Counted from the stretch's first letter, positions 28,071 through 37,473 are shown. The stretch is 64,000 nt of DNA from Prauserella shujinwangii (GCF_003001955.1 NZ_PVNH01000002.1:620001-684000), one strand, 5' to 3'. Numbers and translations are program-made. The notes: generated by a model from the sequence alone, not told the origin.

Positions 28071-28439
28071 TCAGACGTGCCTGGTGAACGGTTCCGCGGC
28101 GGACTGGTCGAAGTCCTCGTAACGGCTCATCGCCGTGAGGATCGCCTGCTCGGCCTGGTCGTACTCGGCGTACAGGTTGCGCAGGGCCTGCGCGTAGGAG
28201 TCCCCGCTACCTGCCGCACGGTCGGAGAACTTCGCCGAGATGGCGTGACCGACCGGGTTCGCGCCGAGCCGCGGCGGCTGCGCCAGCGAGCCCGCGTCGC
28301 GGAGCAACGCCTCGATGGAGTCCTTGCCCTTGCGGATCTTGCTCAGAACCCCCTGCGCGGCGTCCGGGTCGACTCCCACCTGGCCCGTGGCCGCCGCGTT
28401 GCGGAACGCCGCGGCGTCCGCAAAGCTGCTGTTCCCCAT
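28071..28439 (-). CDS. Small PE/EspC-like ESX partner protein
   Basis: 122 residues, helical, starting MGNSSFADAAAFRNAAATG. A helix-turn-helix hairpin is suggested around ALRDAG and a C-terminal helix contains YAQALRNLYAEYDQAEQ. Y(A)EYDQ resembles the YxxxD/E export signal of ESX substrates. It lies 20 bp before the PPE-like gene in one operon, so the two probably form a heterodimer for secretion. It is not a canonical 100-residue WXG protein. GGGAGAG precedes the ATG by 6 bases. Confidence 0.6.
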   Translation of the reverse strand: MGNSSFADAAAFRNAAATGQVGVDPDAAQGVLSKIRKGKDSIEALLRDAGSLAQPPRLGANPVGHAISAKFSDRAAGSGDSYAQALRNLYAEYDQAEQAILTAMSRYEDFDQSAAEPFTRHV

Positions 28440-28587
28440 TCTGTTCTCTCCCTGTCCCCAGCAAGCGCCGGCCGCGAGCTGTCGGCGATCTTCGCTTAGG
28501 TTAACGCACCAGCTGCGCCGGTATGACGCGTTCTCGGGGGTTAGGGTTCCGCATTCGCGTACCGGTGCGCAACGAGTTCACCAGGAG

Positions 28588-29142
28588 TTACGAGGAGTAA
28601 ACCCGCGGATCCAGGGTGCCGATGTAGGGCAGGTCCCGGTAACGCTCCGCGTAGTCGAGCCCGTACCCCACGACGAATTCGTTGGGGATGTCGAAACCGA
28701 CGTACTTCACCGGCACGTCGACCTTCACCGCGTCCTTCTTGCGCAGCAGCGAGCACACGTTGAGGGAGGCGGGGTTGCGGCTGGCGAGGTTGCGCAGCAG
28801 CCACGACAGGGTCAGCCCGGAGTCGACGATGTCCTCCACGATCAGCACGTCGCGGCCCGCGATGTCGCGGTCGAGGTCCTTCAGGATCCGCACGACGCCG
28901 GACGACGACGTCGACGATCCGTACGAGGACACCGCCATGAACTCCATCTGCGCCGGGATGGGCAGCGCACGGGCGAAGTCGGTCATGAACATGACCGCGC
29001 CCTTGAGCACCCCGACCAGCACCAGGTCGGAGCCACGGCCGTCGGACGGGTAGTCGGCGGCGACCTTCTCCGCCAACTCGGCGATCTTGTCCTTGATCTG
29101 CTGCTCGGTAACGAGCACGGAGGCGATGTCGCCTTCGTACAC
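28588..29142 (-). CDS. hpt: Hypoxanthine-guanine phosphoribosyltransferase
   Basis: 184 residues. The PRPP-binding loop [14 protein letters not shown] and [21 protein letters not shown] are diagnostic; [19 protein letters not shown] closes the site. It salvages hypoxanthine and guanine to IMP and GMP. The GTG start has GAGGGG 8 bases upstream. It lies 35 bp after tilS on the same strand, an order kept widely in actinobacteria (and in Firmicutes with ftsH). Confidence 0.95.
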   Translation of the reverse strand: MYEGDIASVLVTEQQIKDKIAELAEKVAADYPSDGRGSDLVLVGVLKGAVMFMTDFARALPIPAQMEFMAVSSYGSSTSSSGVVRILKDLDRDIAGRDVLIVEDIVDSGLTLSWLLRNLASRNPASLNVCSLLRKKDAVKVDVPVKYVGFDIPNEFVVGYGLDYAERYRDLPYIGTLDPRVYSS

Positions 29143-29177
29143 GAGTCGGTCCCCTCTTGCGGTGGGTTCGGTGGGGC

Positions 29178-30176
29178 TCACGGGAAGCGCCCGCACTCCC
29201 GCGTCCCGGGAGCTACGCGAGCGAGACACAGCCTGCCATGCACCCTGCTCGCCACAAAATTGCCGGGTAGCCACACCCCGCCCTGCCCGCGCCAGTCGCC
29301 GACGAGCGCGTCGACCGAACGCAGGTGCGGGTCGGTGAGCTCGGGCACCCCGCCCGAGAGCAGCCAGTGCCGCAGCACCCGCCTGCGCAACGCGGCGGGA
29401 GCGGGTTCGAGCAGCCCGACGGCCAGATCGTCGCCGGACCGCACCCGGTCGAGCAGTTCGCCGGCAAGCGTGTCGAGGGCGTCGTCGTCCTCGCGCAGCT
29501 GTGTCGCCGTACGAGCCAGCGCCCCGGCCACCCCGCCCGACAGCACATCCTCCAGCAGGGGGAGCACCTCGGTGCGCAACCGGACCCGGGTGAACCGCGG
29601 ATCGGCGTTGTGCGGATCCGTCCACGGCTCGACACCGAGCGCGGCACAGGCGGCCCTGGTGACCGCGCGGGGGACGCCGAGCAGCGGCCTGCCCCACGGC
29701 GGGTCGAGCGGTCGCATCCCCGCGATCGAACGGGGCCCGGAACCCCGGCCGAGGCCGAGCAGCACCGTCTCGGCCTGGTCGTCCCTCGTGTGCCCGAGCA
29801 GGACGAGCGGATCGGGCTCGCCCGCGGCGGCCCGCAGTGCGGCGTAGCGCGCCTTGCGGGCGGCGGCCTCGGGCCCGCCCGGGCCGGCGACGGTGGTGGT
29901 CAGCACCCGGGCGTCGGCCGCGCCCAGCTCGCGGGCGCTCCGCGCGGCGCCTTCCGCCACCCGTGCCGAGTCCGGTTGCAGCCCGTGGTCGACGACGAGC
30001 GCGGTCACCCGGCCGCCCATCCGGTGCGCGGCGTGCACGGCGGCCTCGGTGAGCGCGAGCGAGTCGGCCCCGCCGGAGACCGCGACGTAGAGCTCGGCGG
30101 GAAAAGGATCCACCGTGCCGAGGAACTCGCGCACCGCCCTGCGCACGGTCGCGACGGCGGGGTCGGGTCTGCTCAT
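29178..30176 (-). CDS. tilS: tRNA(Ile)-lysidine synthase
   Basis: 332 residues. The PP-loop SGGADS is at 34-39, followed by VDHGLQ and [17 protein letters not shown]. It attaches lysine to C34 of the minor tRNA-Ile, allowing AUA reading. The length fits the short actinobacterial form with a reduced C-terminal domain. The ATG overlaps the stop of the upstream zinc protease as ATGA. It is transcribed with hpt. Confidence 0.94.
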   Translation of the reverse strand: MSRPDPAVATVRRAVREFLGTVDPFPAELYVAVSGGADSLALTEAAVHAAHRMGGRVTALVVDHGLQPDSARVAEGAARSARELGAADARVLTTTVAGPGGPEAAARKARYAALRAAAGEPDPLVLLGHTRDDQAETVLLGLGRGSGPRSIAGMRPLDPPWGRPLLGVPRAVTRAACAALGVEPWTDPHNADPRFTRVRLRTEVLPLLEDVLSGGVAGALARTATQLREDDDALDTLAGELLDRVRSGDDLAVGLLEPAPAALRRRVLRHWLLSGGVPELTDPHLRSVDALVGDWRGQGGVWLPGNFVASRVHGRLCLARVAPGTRECGRFP

Positions 30177-31240
30177 CCGTGCATGCGCCGCACCCAGGCC
30201 CGCGGGTCGCGGATCTCCGCCCGGCTCGGCAGGGTGTTCGGCGAGGTCCAGACGGCGTTGAAGCCCTCCATGCCGACCGTGTCGATCACGTGCCGGGTGA
30301 ACGCCGAGCCCTGCGCGTACTGGCGGATCTTGGCGTCGATGCCCAGGAGGCTGCGCAGGATCCGGTCGAGCAGGCCACCGCCCTTGCGGCGTTCGGTGAA
30401 CCGCTCGCGGATCGTGGCCACGCTGGGCACCACCTGAGGGCCCACCGCGTCCATCACGTAGTCGGCGTGCCCCTCCAGCAGGGTGGAGAGCGCGAGCAGC
30501 CGGTCGAACACCGCCCGCTGCTGCGGCGACTGCACCAGCTCGGCGAGGCCGAGGGATCCCTCGCCGCGGGTGCGCCTGGCCTCCTTGAGCGTCTCGGGCA
30601 GCCTGCCGAGCAGCTCACCGAGACCGTCGGACTCGGCGAGACCGCCGACGAGGCGGGAGACCTCGTCGGCGAAGTAGTCGCGCAGCCAGCTCACCGACGT
30701 GAACTGCAGCCGGTGGGTGCACTCGTGCAGGCAGACCCACATGCGGAAGTCGCGGGCGGACACGTTCATCGCCTGCTGCGCGGCGACGACGTTCGGCGCG
30801 ACGAGGACCAGCTGGCCCTCCTTGTCCGGACCGCCGAACGGGTCGTACTGACCGAGCACCCTGGCCCCGAGGAAGGCGAGGACGACGCCGGTCTGCACAC
30901 CGGCTCCGCCTGCCAGCAGCGGCCCGAACGGCCCCCTCGACGTGTCGCGCAGCGCCCGGCTGGTCAGCTCGTCGAGCCCCGCCGCGGCCGCGCGCACCCA
31001 GCCGGGCCGGTCGACGACCTCGGCAGGCCGCAACGGCAGGTCCGAGCCGAGCCCCGTGAGGTCGCGGACGTGCCGCTCGGCACCGACGGTCAGCTCGCGC
31101 AGCTCGACGACGGTCCGCTCGGCCTCGGCCTTCGGCACGGTGGGTCCGCCCCGCACGAGGTAGGCGCCGGTGGCGGCGGCGAGGGACCAGTCGACGATCG
31201 GGTTCGCGGACGTCTCACTGGTCTGCGACTGCTGGTTCAC
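30173..31240 (-). CDS. Zinc-dependent metalloprotease, DUF2342 type
   Basis: 355 residues. The zinc motif HECTH (H172, E173, H176) lies in a helix ([14 protein letters not shown]) and the third ligand region is [12 protein letters not shown]. The family is actinobacterial and was once annotated as a coenzyme F420 synthesis factor. The substrate is unknown. The GTG start gives [10 protein letters not shown]; no strong ribosome site is seen. Overlap with tilS (ATGA) shows co-translation, and the gene stands 20 bp after the PBP4 stop, as in M. tuberculosis Rv3625c to Rv3627c. Confidence 0.85.
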   Translation of the reverse strand: MNQQSQTSETSANPIVDWSLAAATGAYLVRGGPTVPKAEAERTVVELRELTVGAERHVRDLTGLGSDLPLRPAEVVDRPGWVRAAAAGLDELTSRALRDTSRGPFGPLLAGGAGVQTGVVLAFLGARVLGQYDPFGGPDKEGQLVLVAPNVVAAQQAMNVSARDFRMWVCLHECTHRLQFTSVSWLRDYFADEVSRLVGGLAESDGLGELLGRLPETLKEARRTRGEGSLGLAELVQSPQQRAVFDRLLALSTLLEGHADYVMDAVGPQVVPSVATIRERFTERRKGGGLLDRILRSLLGIDAKIRQYAQGSAFTRHVIDTVGMEGFNAVWTSPNTLPSRAEIRDPRAWVRRMHG

Positions 31241-31260
31241 CTCATCGACGCTACCTGGCC

Positions 31261-33228
31261 TCAGCGGCAGCCACATTCGCGCAGTGCGGCGGCCATGGCG
31301 TCGAGTGCCGCCCGGCCCGGCTCGGTCTGCGACCCCGACGACATGAAGGCGAAGACGAGCACGCGGTTGTCGGCGTCAAGGACCACCCCGGCGAGGCTGT
31401 TCGTGCCGGAGGAGGAGATCGTGCCGGTCTTCGCGCGCACCCAGCCCCTGCCCTCGGCGGCGGGTGGCTGGGTGTAGCGGTCGGAGAGGGTGCCGCTGCC
31501 GCCCGCCACGGGCAGGCCGCCGAGCATCGGCCGCAGCCGGGGGGTGAGCGGGTCGCCACCGTCGGGCGCGGCGGCGGTCGCGAGGACCTGCCCGAGCACG
31601 CGGGACGTGACCTTGGCGTCCGTGGACAGCCCGCTGCCGTCTTCGAGGCGAACCCCGCTGACGTCGAACCCGTTGCGGGACAGCACGTCCCGCATCGCCC
31701 GCGACGCTCCGGAGAACGACGGTTCCGCACCCTCCGCGATGGCGACCTGCCGGGCGATCACCTCGGCGAGCAGGTTGTCGGAGTGCAGCAGGGACTGGTT
31801 CACCAGTTCGGTGATCGGCGCCGACCGCACCTCGCCGAGTACGCGCGCACCTTCCGGGGCCGAGGTGGTCATGGGCGCACCGACCCGCGCACCGAGCCGC
31901 TCGGCCAGCTCCCGCGCCAGGACGCCCGCGGGGTCGGACACCCGCATCGAGTGCTCGTCGGCGGGATCGCTCCGGCCACCGTCGAGCATGGCGGGCTGCA
32001 CCTCGGCCATGAACGTCGACGGCGCGTCGCCGGGAGCCCAGCCCGGCGCCTCGGTGGGGCCGGTGAACGCGCTCAGGTCGAGCCGGACCTCGTGCACGTC
32101 CCCTCCGGTGGCCTCCCGCACCTGGGCCACGAGGTCGTCGAGGCGCGCGGCGTTCGCGTAGACGGACTCCTGCCCCTCCTGGAGCGAGGACAGGGTGACG
32201 TCGCCGCCCGCGACGAGCACCACGCTGCCGGGTTCGCCGCCCTCGACGACCGTGGTGGTCAGCTGCGTGCCGTGGTCGAGGGTCAGCAGCGCGGCGGCCG
32301 CCGTGAGCACCTTCGTGGTGGAGGCCGGGGTGAGTGCCCGGTCCGGGTTGGTCTCCCACAGCGTGGTGCCCGAGGCCGGGTCGATCACGGTGGCGCCGAG
32401 GGTGCCCAGCGGCGCGCTGCCCGCGATGCCGCCCAGCACGGAGGCCACCCCCTGCGGTGTGGGCGCGGGCGCGGTAGCCGAGGGACCACGCAGCTCGCGG
32501 CTCACCGCGACCGGCTCGGGGGGCGGACCCTGCGGGGCGTTCGGCGCCCAGGGCAGCGCGAGCCGGTTGGACACGTCCGGCAGCGCGAGCACCACGCCCA
32601 CGGCGAGCACGAGCAGCAGCGCGAGCCCGGTGATCAGCGGCCCGCGCTTCCCGCGCGACCGTTCCGGCTCCCGCGGACCGGTGTCCTCGGCCCGGTCCGC
32701 CTGCTCCGCGGGTCCCGGGTCCGGCTGCGCCTCCGGCCGCGGCTCGGCCGGAGCGGGCTGCGGTCGCTGTTGCCGAGGTGGCGGCGGCTGCGGTGGTGCC
32801 TGCCTGGCCTGCGCCTGTGGCGGCTGGGGCGGGGACGGCCGGGGCGGCTGCGGCGCGGGCGGTTGCGGGGGCCGCTGGTCGGCGCCGGAGATGGAAGGTG
32901 CCGGGTGCCGCTCGCCGGACGGCTCGATCCGCATCGGCCTGGCGTGCCCGGAGGCCTGCCGCACCTCGACGCGGGGGCGTGCGTCCGGTGGCGGTGGCGG
33001 TGGTCCCTGCGGTGGCTGCCGCTGGGACGGTCCCTGCGGTGGCTGCGGCGGCGGGGCCGGTGGCGGCGGTTCGGCTCGTGGCGGTTTGGGCACCCATACG
33101 GTCGGCGAGTCCGCGGCCGTGACGTTCGGCACAGGCAGCTGGTTGGTGGGTTGCTCGGACCCGCCGGGCGGCGTGTCGCGGTCATCTGACGGCCACGCCG
33201 GTTCTGCCCTGTCATCCCCCTCCGCCAC
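31261..33228 (-). CDS. dacB: D-alanyl-D-alanine carboxypeptidase/endopeptidase (PBP4, class C)
   Basis: 655 residues. Residues 1-200 are a cytoplasmic Pro/Gln-rich segment, a transmembrane helix lies at about 210-230 (LITGLALLLVLAVGVVL), and the periplasmic-side catalytic part shows S303-T-T-K306, S483-D-N485 and K600-T-G602, the three penicillin-binding motifs. It trims or opens peptide cross-links in peptidoglycan. The long Pro-rich N-terminus is beyond the usual family length and may act as an interaction arm. A GTG start with GGAGGGG 4 bases upstream is used. It is divergent from ppa. Confidence 0.9.
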   Translation of the reverse strand: MAEGDDRAEPAWPSDDRDTPPGGSEQPTNQLPVPNVTAADSPTVWVPKPPRAEPPPPAPPPQPPQGPSQRQPPQGPPPPPPDARPRVEVRQASGHARPMRIEPSGERHPAPSISGADQRPPQPPAPQPPRPSPPQPPQAQARQAPPQPPPPRQQRPQPAPAEPRPEAQPDPGPAEQADRAEDTGPREPERSRGKRGPLITGLALLLVLAVGVVLALPDVSNRLALPWAPNAPQGPPPEPVAVSRELRGPSATAPAPTPQGVASVLGGIAGSAPLGTLGATVIDPASGTTLWETNPDRALTPASTTKVLTAAAALLTLDHGTQLTTTVVEGGEPGSVVLVAGGDVTLSSLQEGQESVYANAARLDDLVAQVREATGGDVHEVRLDLSAFTGPTEAPGWAPGDAPSTFMAEVQPAMLDGGRSDPADEHSMRVSDPAGVLARELAERLGARVGAPMTTSAPEGARVLGEVRSAPITELVNQSLLHSDNLLAEVIARQVAIAEGAEPSFSGASRAMRDVLSRNGFDVSGVRLEDGSGLSTDAKVTSRVLGQVLATAAAPDGGDPLTPRLRPMLGGLPVAGGSGTLSDRYTQPPAAEGRGWVRAKTGTISSSGTNSLAGVVLDADNRVLVFAFMSSGSQTEPGRAALDAMAAALRECGCR

Positions 33229-33386
33229 GCACCCCTCCTCGTCCGGCCGCAGGGTCGGGCGGGGCCAAACTCACACACCATCCGTGCGGGCCCCGCCAGT
33301 ACGTGGTCCACACTAGTGAGGCCGACAGACAAGCAATGTGAGCCGCCCGCAGGTGCGGCACCAACCGATGAATCAGCGAGGACGGC

Positions 33387-33890
33387 GTGGAGTTCGACGT
33401 CACGATCGAAATCCCCAAAGGGGAGCGCAACAAGTACGAGGTGGACCACAAGACCGGGCGCATCAAGCTGGACCGCACCCTGTTCACGGCCACGCAGTAT
33501 CCAGCCGACTACGGGTTCATCGACGACACCCTGGGCCAGGACGGCGACCCGCTCGACGTGCTGGTCCTGGTCCAGGAGCCCACGTTTCCCGGCTGCCTGA
33601 TCCGCTGCCGCGCGATCGGCATGTTCCGCATGACCGACGAGAAGGGACCGGACGACAAGGTGCTCGCCGTGCCGTCCGACGACCCCCGCCTGGAGCACCT
33701 GCGGGACATCCACCACCTCAACGAGTTCCACAAGCTCGAGATCGAGCACTTCTTCCAGGTCTACAAGGACCTCGAGCCCGCGAAGAGCGTCGAGGGCTCG
33801 AAGTGGGAGGGCCGCGTCGAGGCCGAGACCGAGATCAAGCGTTCCTACGAGCGTTTCGCCGCCATGAACGAGCAGGGCACCGAGCACTGA
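33387..33890 (+). CDS. ppa: Inorganic pyrophosphatase, family I
   Basis: 167 residues. The start [20 protein letters not shown], then [21 protein letters not shown] with the metal-binding aspartates, identify a family I PPase. It hydrolyses PPi to 2 Pi and so drives synthetases. The window also encodes a membrane H+-pyrophosphatase (hppA), so PPi can be used in two ways. The GTG start has GCGAGGA 4 bases upstream. A strong hairpin follows the stop. Confidence 0.96.
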   Translation: MEFDVTIEIPKGERNKYEVDHKTGRIKLDRTLFTATQYPADYGFIDDTLGQDGDPLDVLVLVQEPTFPGCLIRCRAIGMFRMTDEKGPDDKVLAVPSDDPRLEHLRDIHHLNEFHKLEIEHFFQVYKDLEPAKSVEGSKWEGRVEAETEIKRSYERFAAMNEQGTEH

Positions 33891-33900
33891 CCACGGTCTC

Positions 33901-33944
33901 TCGTGAGTGGTGACCGTGGTGAGCACCACGCTCACCACTCACGA
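33901..33944. terminator. Hairpin between convergent ppa and glyA (TCGTGAGTGG family)
   Basis: Arms 33901-33921 and 33924-33944 pair over 20 of 21 bases with only a 2-base centre. It begins 11 bp after ppa and ends 9 bp before the glyA stop, so it should serve both genes. Its head TCGTGAGTGG is the same as at 4841 and 18278. Confidence 0.65.
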
Positions 33945-33952
33945 GCGTCCCG

Positions 33953-35221
<1,269 letters not shown>

Positions 35222-35237
35222 GTCACATCTCCTGACA

Positions 35238-35330
35238 CGCGGGGCGGCACCCAGGCGCGCGGTGCCCGCTCCTCGAACGCTCCCCGGTGGTGCTCCACCT
35301 CGATCACGCCAGTCGCTTTCGTGGCTCCGA
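35238..35330 (-). ncRNA. ZTP riboswitch (pfl motif) in the glyA leader
   Basis: On the minus strand the conserved pieces occur in order: GCGACTGGCG (35307-35316), the hairpin GGTGGAGCACCACC followed by CCGGGGAGC (35279-35299), and the distal CCGCGCGCCTGGGTG (35249-35263), just before the glyA ATG. These are the core blocks of the pfl/ZTP aptamer, which senses the purine intermediate ZTP that rises when one-carbon folates are short. Its 5' end abuts the end of the CGNR-like gene (stop at 35333), so the glyA promoter must lie inside that gene or be shared with it. Confidence 0.85.
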
Positions 35331-35332
35331 TG

Positions 35333-35758
35333 CTAGTGCACCGCGCCCCTCCCGCGACCGCCACGCGGGCGATGCTCGGCGCACCACCGCCGTGTGCAAC
35401 CGGCCGTGCGGTCGCAGAACACCAGATCACAGGCACCGCACCGCTTGATCCGCCGCCAGCCGCCCGCCACGACCAGCCCGGCCAGCCCCCACGCCGCCGC
35501 CACGAGTTCCCCCGGCTCCCCCGACGTGCCCACGTGCACGACACGCCACGCCCCGCCGTCCTGGACGAGGCGGGGCGTGGCGCCGGTGCCGGCGAGCACG
35601 TCGTTCAGCCGTTGTGCCGCGGCGTGCTCGTCCGGCAGCGGGTCGGTGACGGCGCTGAGCTGCCGGTGGCCCGAGGCGAGCAGCCGTTCGGCCGCCGCCA
35701 GCTCCGGGTCGAGCGCGCGGAACGGCGGCACGACGGCCCGTACCCGCCGGCTGCCCAC
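35333..35758 (-). CDS. Small zinc-finger protein related to the CGNR family
   Basis: 141 residues. A C-terminal cysteine cluster RIKRCGACDLVFCDRTAGC then TRRWCAEHR resembles the zf-CGNR finger of stress-induced regulators, but the CGNR tetrapeptide itself is missing (AEHR in place), so it is diverged. The N-terminal half has no recognised domain. GTG start; it begins 3 bp after the stop of the L11 paralog, so the two are translated together. It may sense or bind something made under the same condition as the L11 paralog; this is inference. Confidence 0.6.
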   Translation of the reverse strand: MGSRRVRAVVPPFRALDPELAAAERLLASGHRQLSAVTDPLPDEHAAAQRLNDVLAGTGATPRLVQDGGAWRVVHVGTSGEPGELVAAAWGLAGLVVAGGWRRIKRCGACDLVFCDRTAGCTRRWCAEHRPRGGRGRGAVH

Positions 35759-35761
35759 CGG

Positions 35762-36190
35762 TCAGTCCTTGATCCGCACGCCCATCGACCTCGCCGTGCC
35801 CTCGATGGTGCGTACCGCGGCGTCGAGGTCGGCCGTGTTGAGGTCGGGCAGCTTGCGTTCGGCGATCTCCCTGACCTGCTCGCGGCTGAGCGCGCCCGCG
35901 CCGTCGTGGCCCGGCCTGGCGGAGCCCTTCCCACCGAGTGCCTTGCGGATGAGGAACGCCGTCGGCGGCGTCTTGAGCCGCAGCTCGAACGAGCGGTCCT
36001 CGTACACCGTGACGACGGCGGGCACGACGTCACCGCGCTGGCCCGCCGTCGCGGTGTCGTAGGCGCGCTTGACCTCGACGAGGTTGACGCCGGTCTGCCC
36101 GAGCATCTTGCCCAGGTCGACGACCGGCGCGTCCCCCGCGGTGAGCTGCAGCGTGGCCTGGAAGGCCTGCTTCTTCTGCTTCGGTGGCAT
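35762..36190 (-). CDS. rplK: Divergent ribosomal protein L11 paralog
   Basis: 142 residues, L11-like along the whole length. Conserved blocks are LGQTGVNLVEVKRAYD, VVPAVVTVYEDRSF, LKTPP, EQVREIAERKLPDLN and IEGTARSMG. The N-terminal loop differs: where standard L11 has P22, P23 and P26 (E. coli numbering), this has V24, D25 and K28, one residue being deleted nearby. Those prolines are the thiopeptide (thiostrepton, micrococcin) contact points, while the C-terminal rRNA-binding part is conserved. L11 variants are known as thiopeptide immunity proteins in some producers. It is not in the usual rplK-rplA locus. Upstream is a MerR-type promoter and an SD-hiding hairpin. Confidence 0.88.
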   Translation of the reverse strand: MPPKQKKQAFQATLQLTAGDAPVVDLGKMLGQTGVNLVEVKRAYDTATAGQRGDVVPAVVTVYEDRSFELRLKTPPTAFLIRKALGGKGSARPGHDGAGALSREQVREIAERKLPDLNTADLDAAVRTIEGTARSMGVRIKD

Positions 36191-36191
36191 C

Positions 36192-36232
36192 GCGTCCCCC
36201 GTGCTGTCCTGTTCGCTGACAGCGGGGGACGC
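36192..36232 (-). promoter_or_regulatory. Hairpin masking the Shine-Dalgarno of the L11 paralog
   Basis: Arms of 15 bp with one 2-base bulge close a 9-base loop, ending 1 base before the ATG. The 3' arm holds GGGGGA (36195-36200), the only ribosome site. Its 5' arm overlaps the -10 element, so RNA begun at the MerR-type promoter (near 36222) lacks most of the arm, while read-through RNA from the carbonic anhydrase gene can form the full stem. Confidence 0.65.
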
Positions 36233-36259
36233 TAGGGACTCCAGTTACTGGAGGGTCAA
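36229..36259 (-). promoter_or_regulatory. MerR-type promoter of the L11-paralog operon
   Basis: On the minus strand, TTGACC (36254-36259) and TAGCGT (36229-36234) are 19 bp apart. The spacer begins with the perfect palindrome CTCCAGTAACTGGAG (36239-36253). This is the classic geometry of MerR-activated promoters. The site matches the MerR-gene promoter at 18339 in -35 (TTGACT), spacer length and the CTCCA-N3-ACTGGAG core. Confidence 0.75.
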
Positions 36260-36783
36260 GTTTTGTCGAGCGGCTCGATCCCCGCGGCGTGCCTGCGGGC
36301 GAGCGACTGGTAGATGGCGGCGTTGTGGTCGACCCACGCCTTGGCGGTCTCGGACAGCGGCACGAACTCCTTCGCCGGGCTGCCCTTGGCGAGCATCTCC
36401 GGCGGCACCTCGGTGTTCGGCGGCACGGTCGCGCCCGCGGCGACGAGGGAGCGCGCGCCGATCTTCGCCTTGTCCAGGATGGTGGCGCCGTTGCCGATCA
36501 GCGCCTGCTCGCCCACGGTGCAGTCGTGCACGAGGCAGAGGTGGCCGACGGTGGCGTTGCGGCCGACCTCACACACGCCGTCGTTGACGTGCAGGACCGA
36601 GTTGTCCTGGATGTTGGCACCCTCCCGGATCACGATCTTCCCGAAGTCGGCGCGGATGACGGCGCCGTACCAGATCGACGCGCCCTGCTCGACGACGACG
36701 TCTCCGATGAGCGTCGCGGTCGGAGCGATCCAGGCGTCCGGGTGCACGGTGGGGCTCATGCCCTCGAAGGCGAACATCGGCAT
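36256..36783 (-). CDS. Gamma-class carbonic anhydrase-like acyltransferase-fold protein
   Basis: 175 residues. Left-handed beta-helix hexapeptides run through the protein (VHPDAWIAPTATLIGD, GASIWYGAVIRADFG, QDNSVLHV, GHLCLVHDC). The three histidine metal ligands of gamma-CA are matched by H in VLHVNDG and the two in GHLCLVHDC. It is a cytoplasmic trimer; many family members bind metal but activity varies. ATG at 36783 chosen; an ATG two codons later is possible. Its stop codon overlaps the -35 of the L11-paralog promoter. Confidence 0.8.
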   Translation of the reverse strand: MPMFAFEGMSPTVHPDAWIAPTATLIGDVVVEQGASIWYGAVIRADFGKIVIREGANIQDNSVLHVNDGVCEVGRNATVGHLCLVHDCTVGEQALIGNGATILDKAKIGARSLVAAGATVPPNTEVPPEMLAKGSPAKEFVPLSETAKAWVDHNAAIYQSLARRHAAGIEPLDKT

Positions 36784-36793
36784 GCGGGACACC

Positions 36794-36931
36794 CTAACCG
36801 CGTGCCTTTTCGTACTGCTCGACGAACTCCGCGACCGGCGTGCTCGCCACCACCTCGGCGACCAGGCCGAGCGCGAGGTAGCGGCGACGGTGGCCGGCTT
36901 CTCGGCCACTACTTGCCGCCGCGACGTTCAC
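36794..36931 (-). CDS. Small ORF (45 aa) coupled to a membrane protein gene
   Basis: The GTG at 36931 overlaps the stop of the upstream membrane gene as GTGA, the coupling seen at other real junctions in this window. The product ends ALGLVAEVVASTPVAEFVEQYEKARG, an acidic amphipathic helix, after a basic RRRY region. Nothing is recognised. It fills the gap between the membrane protein and carbonic anhydrase genes exactly (the next gene starts 11 bp on). It could be a remnant of a longer gene. Confidence 0.4.
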   Translation of the reverse strand: MNVAAASSGREAGHRRRYLALGLVAEVVASTPVAEFVEQYEKARG

Positions 36932-37338
36932 CAGGCGGGGACGCGTGCGGTGGGCGCCCAGTCGGTGACTCCGTAGACGAAGGCGAACGCCCCGGCGACC
37001 GCCGTCGCCAGCGTGCCCAGCGCCACCAGGGCACCCACCCGCGGCAGGCTGCCGGAGCCGGGCGAGCGGGCTCCGGCGAGCAGGCCGAAGACGAGCCCGA
37101 GCGTCCCGACCGGCAGCATCGCGAACCACAGCGCACCGAGCACCAGCAGGAACACGATCGTCAGCCACGAGACCGACAGGGTCTCCAGCAGCTGCGGCCG
37201 GACGAACAGCCACGCCGCCCAGGTCGCCAGGGCCAGCACGAGCCCGGCCGGGGAGAGCGCGAGTGAGGCGATCGCCAGTCCGCGGCCGGATCCGGAGCCC
37301 GGCCCGATCGTGGTGTCCGCCGGTTCCGGCACGGGCAT
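36928..37338 (-). CDS. Small DUF4190-like membrane protein
   Basis: 136 residues. A short Pro/Gly-rich N-terminus leads to three hydrophobic segments (LAIASLALSPAGLVLALATWAAWL; WLTIVFLLVLGALWFAMLPVGTLGLVFGLL; VGALVALGTLATAVAGAFAFVYG). This is the general layout of actinobacterial DUF4190 proteins; no function known. GAGGGGG precedes the ATG at 37338 by 4 bases, so the ATG is preferred over an earlier in-frame start. It is followed by the overlapping small ORF. Confidence 0.6.
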   Translation of the reverse strand: MPVPEPADTTIGPGSGSGRGLAIASLALSPAGLVLALATWAAWLFVRPQLLETLSVSWLTIVFLLVLGALWFAMLPVGTLGLVFGLLAGARSPGSGSLPRVGALVALGTLATAVAGAFAFVYGVTDWAPTARVPAW

Positions 37339-37441
37339 GGGACCCCCTCGCCGAGCAGTCGATGTCGCGGGCGGAATCGGGGGCGACGGGACGGCCGTTA
37401 CGCCCACCCGCCCAGGTGAATCCCAGGCACGGCACGAAAAA

Positions 37442-37470
37442 GCCAGAGGCCCCGGGCTGGGGCCTCTGGC
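37442..37470 (-). terminator. Intrinsic terminator of tRNA-Thr
   Basis: A perfect 12-bp stem (37442-37453 with 37459-37470), a 5-base loop and then TTTTT on the minus strand, starting 4 bp after the tRNA 3' CCA. Confidence 0.85.
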
Positions 37471-37473
37471 TGG

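Noticed and set aside
28490-28515. IdeR half-site (TTAGGTTA) upstream of the ESX-like operon
   Set aside because: Only the left half matches; the second half has too many mismatches to call an iron box.
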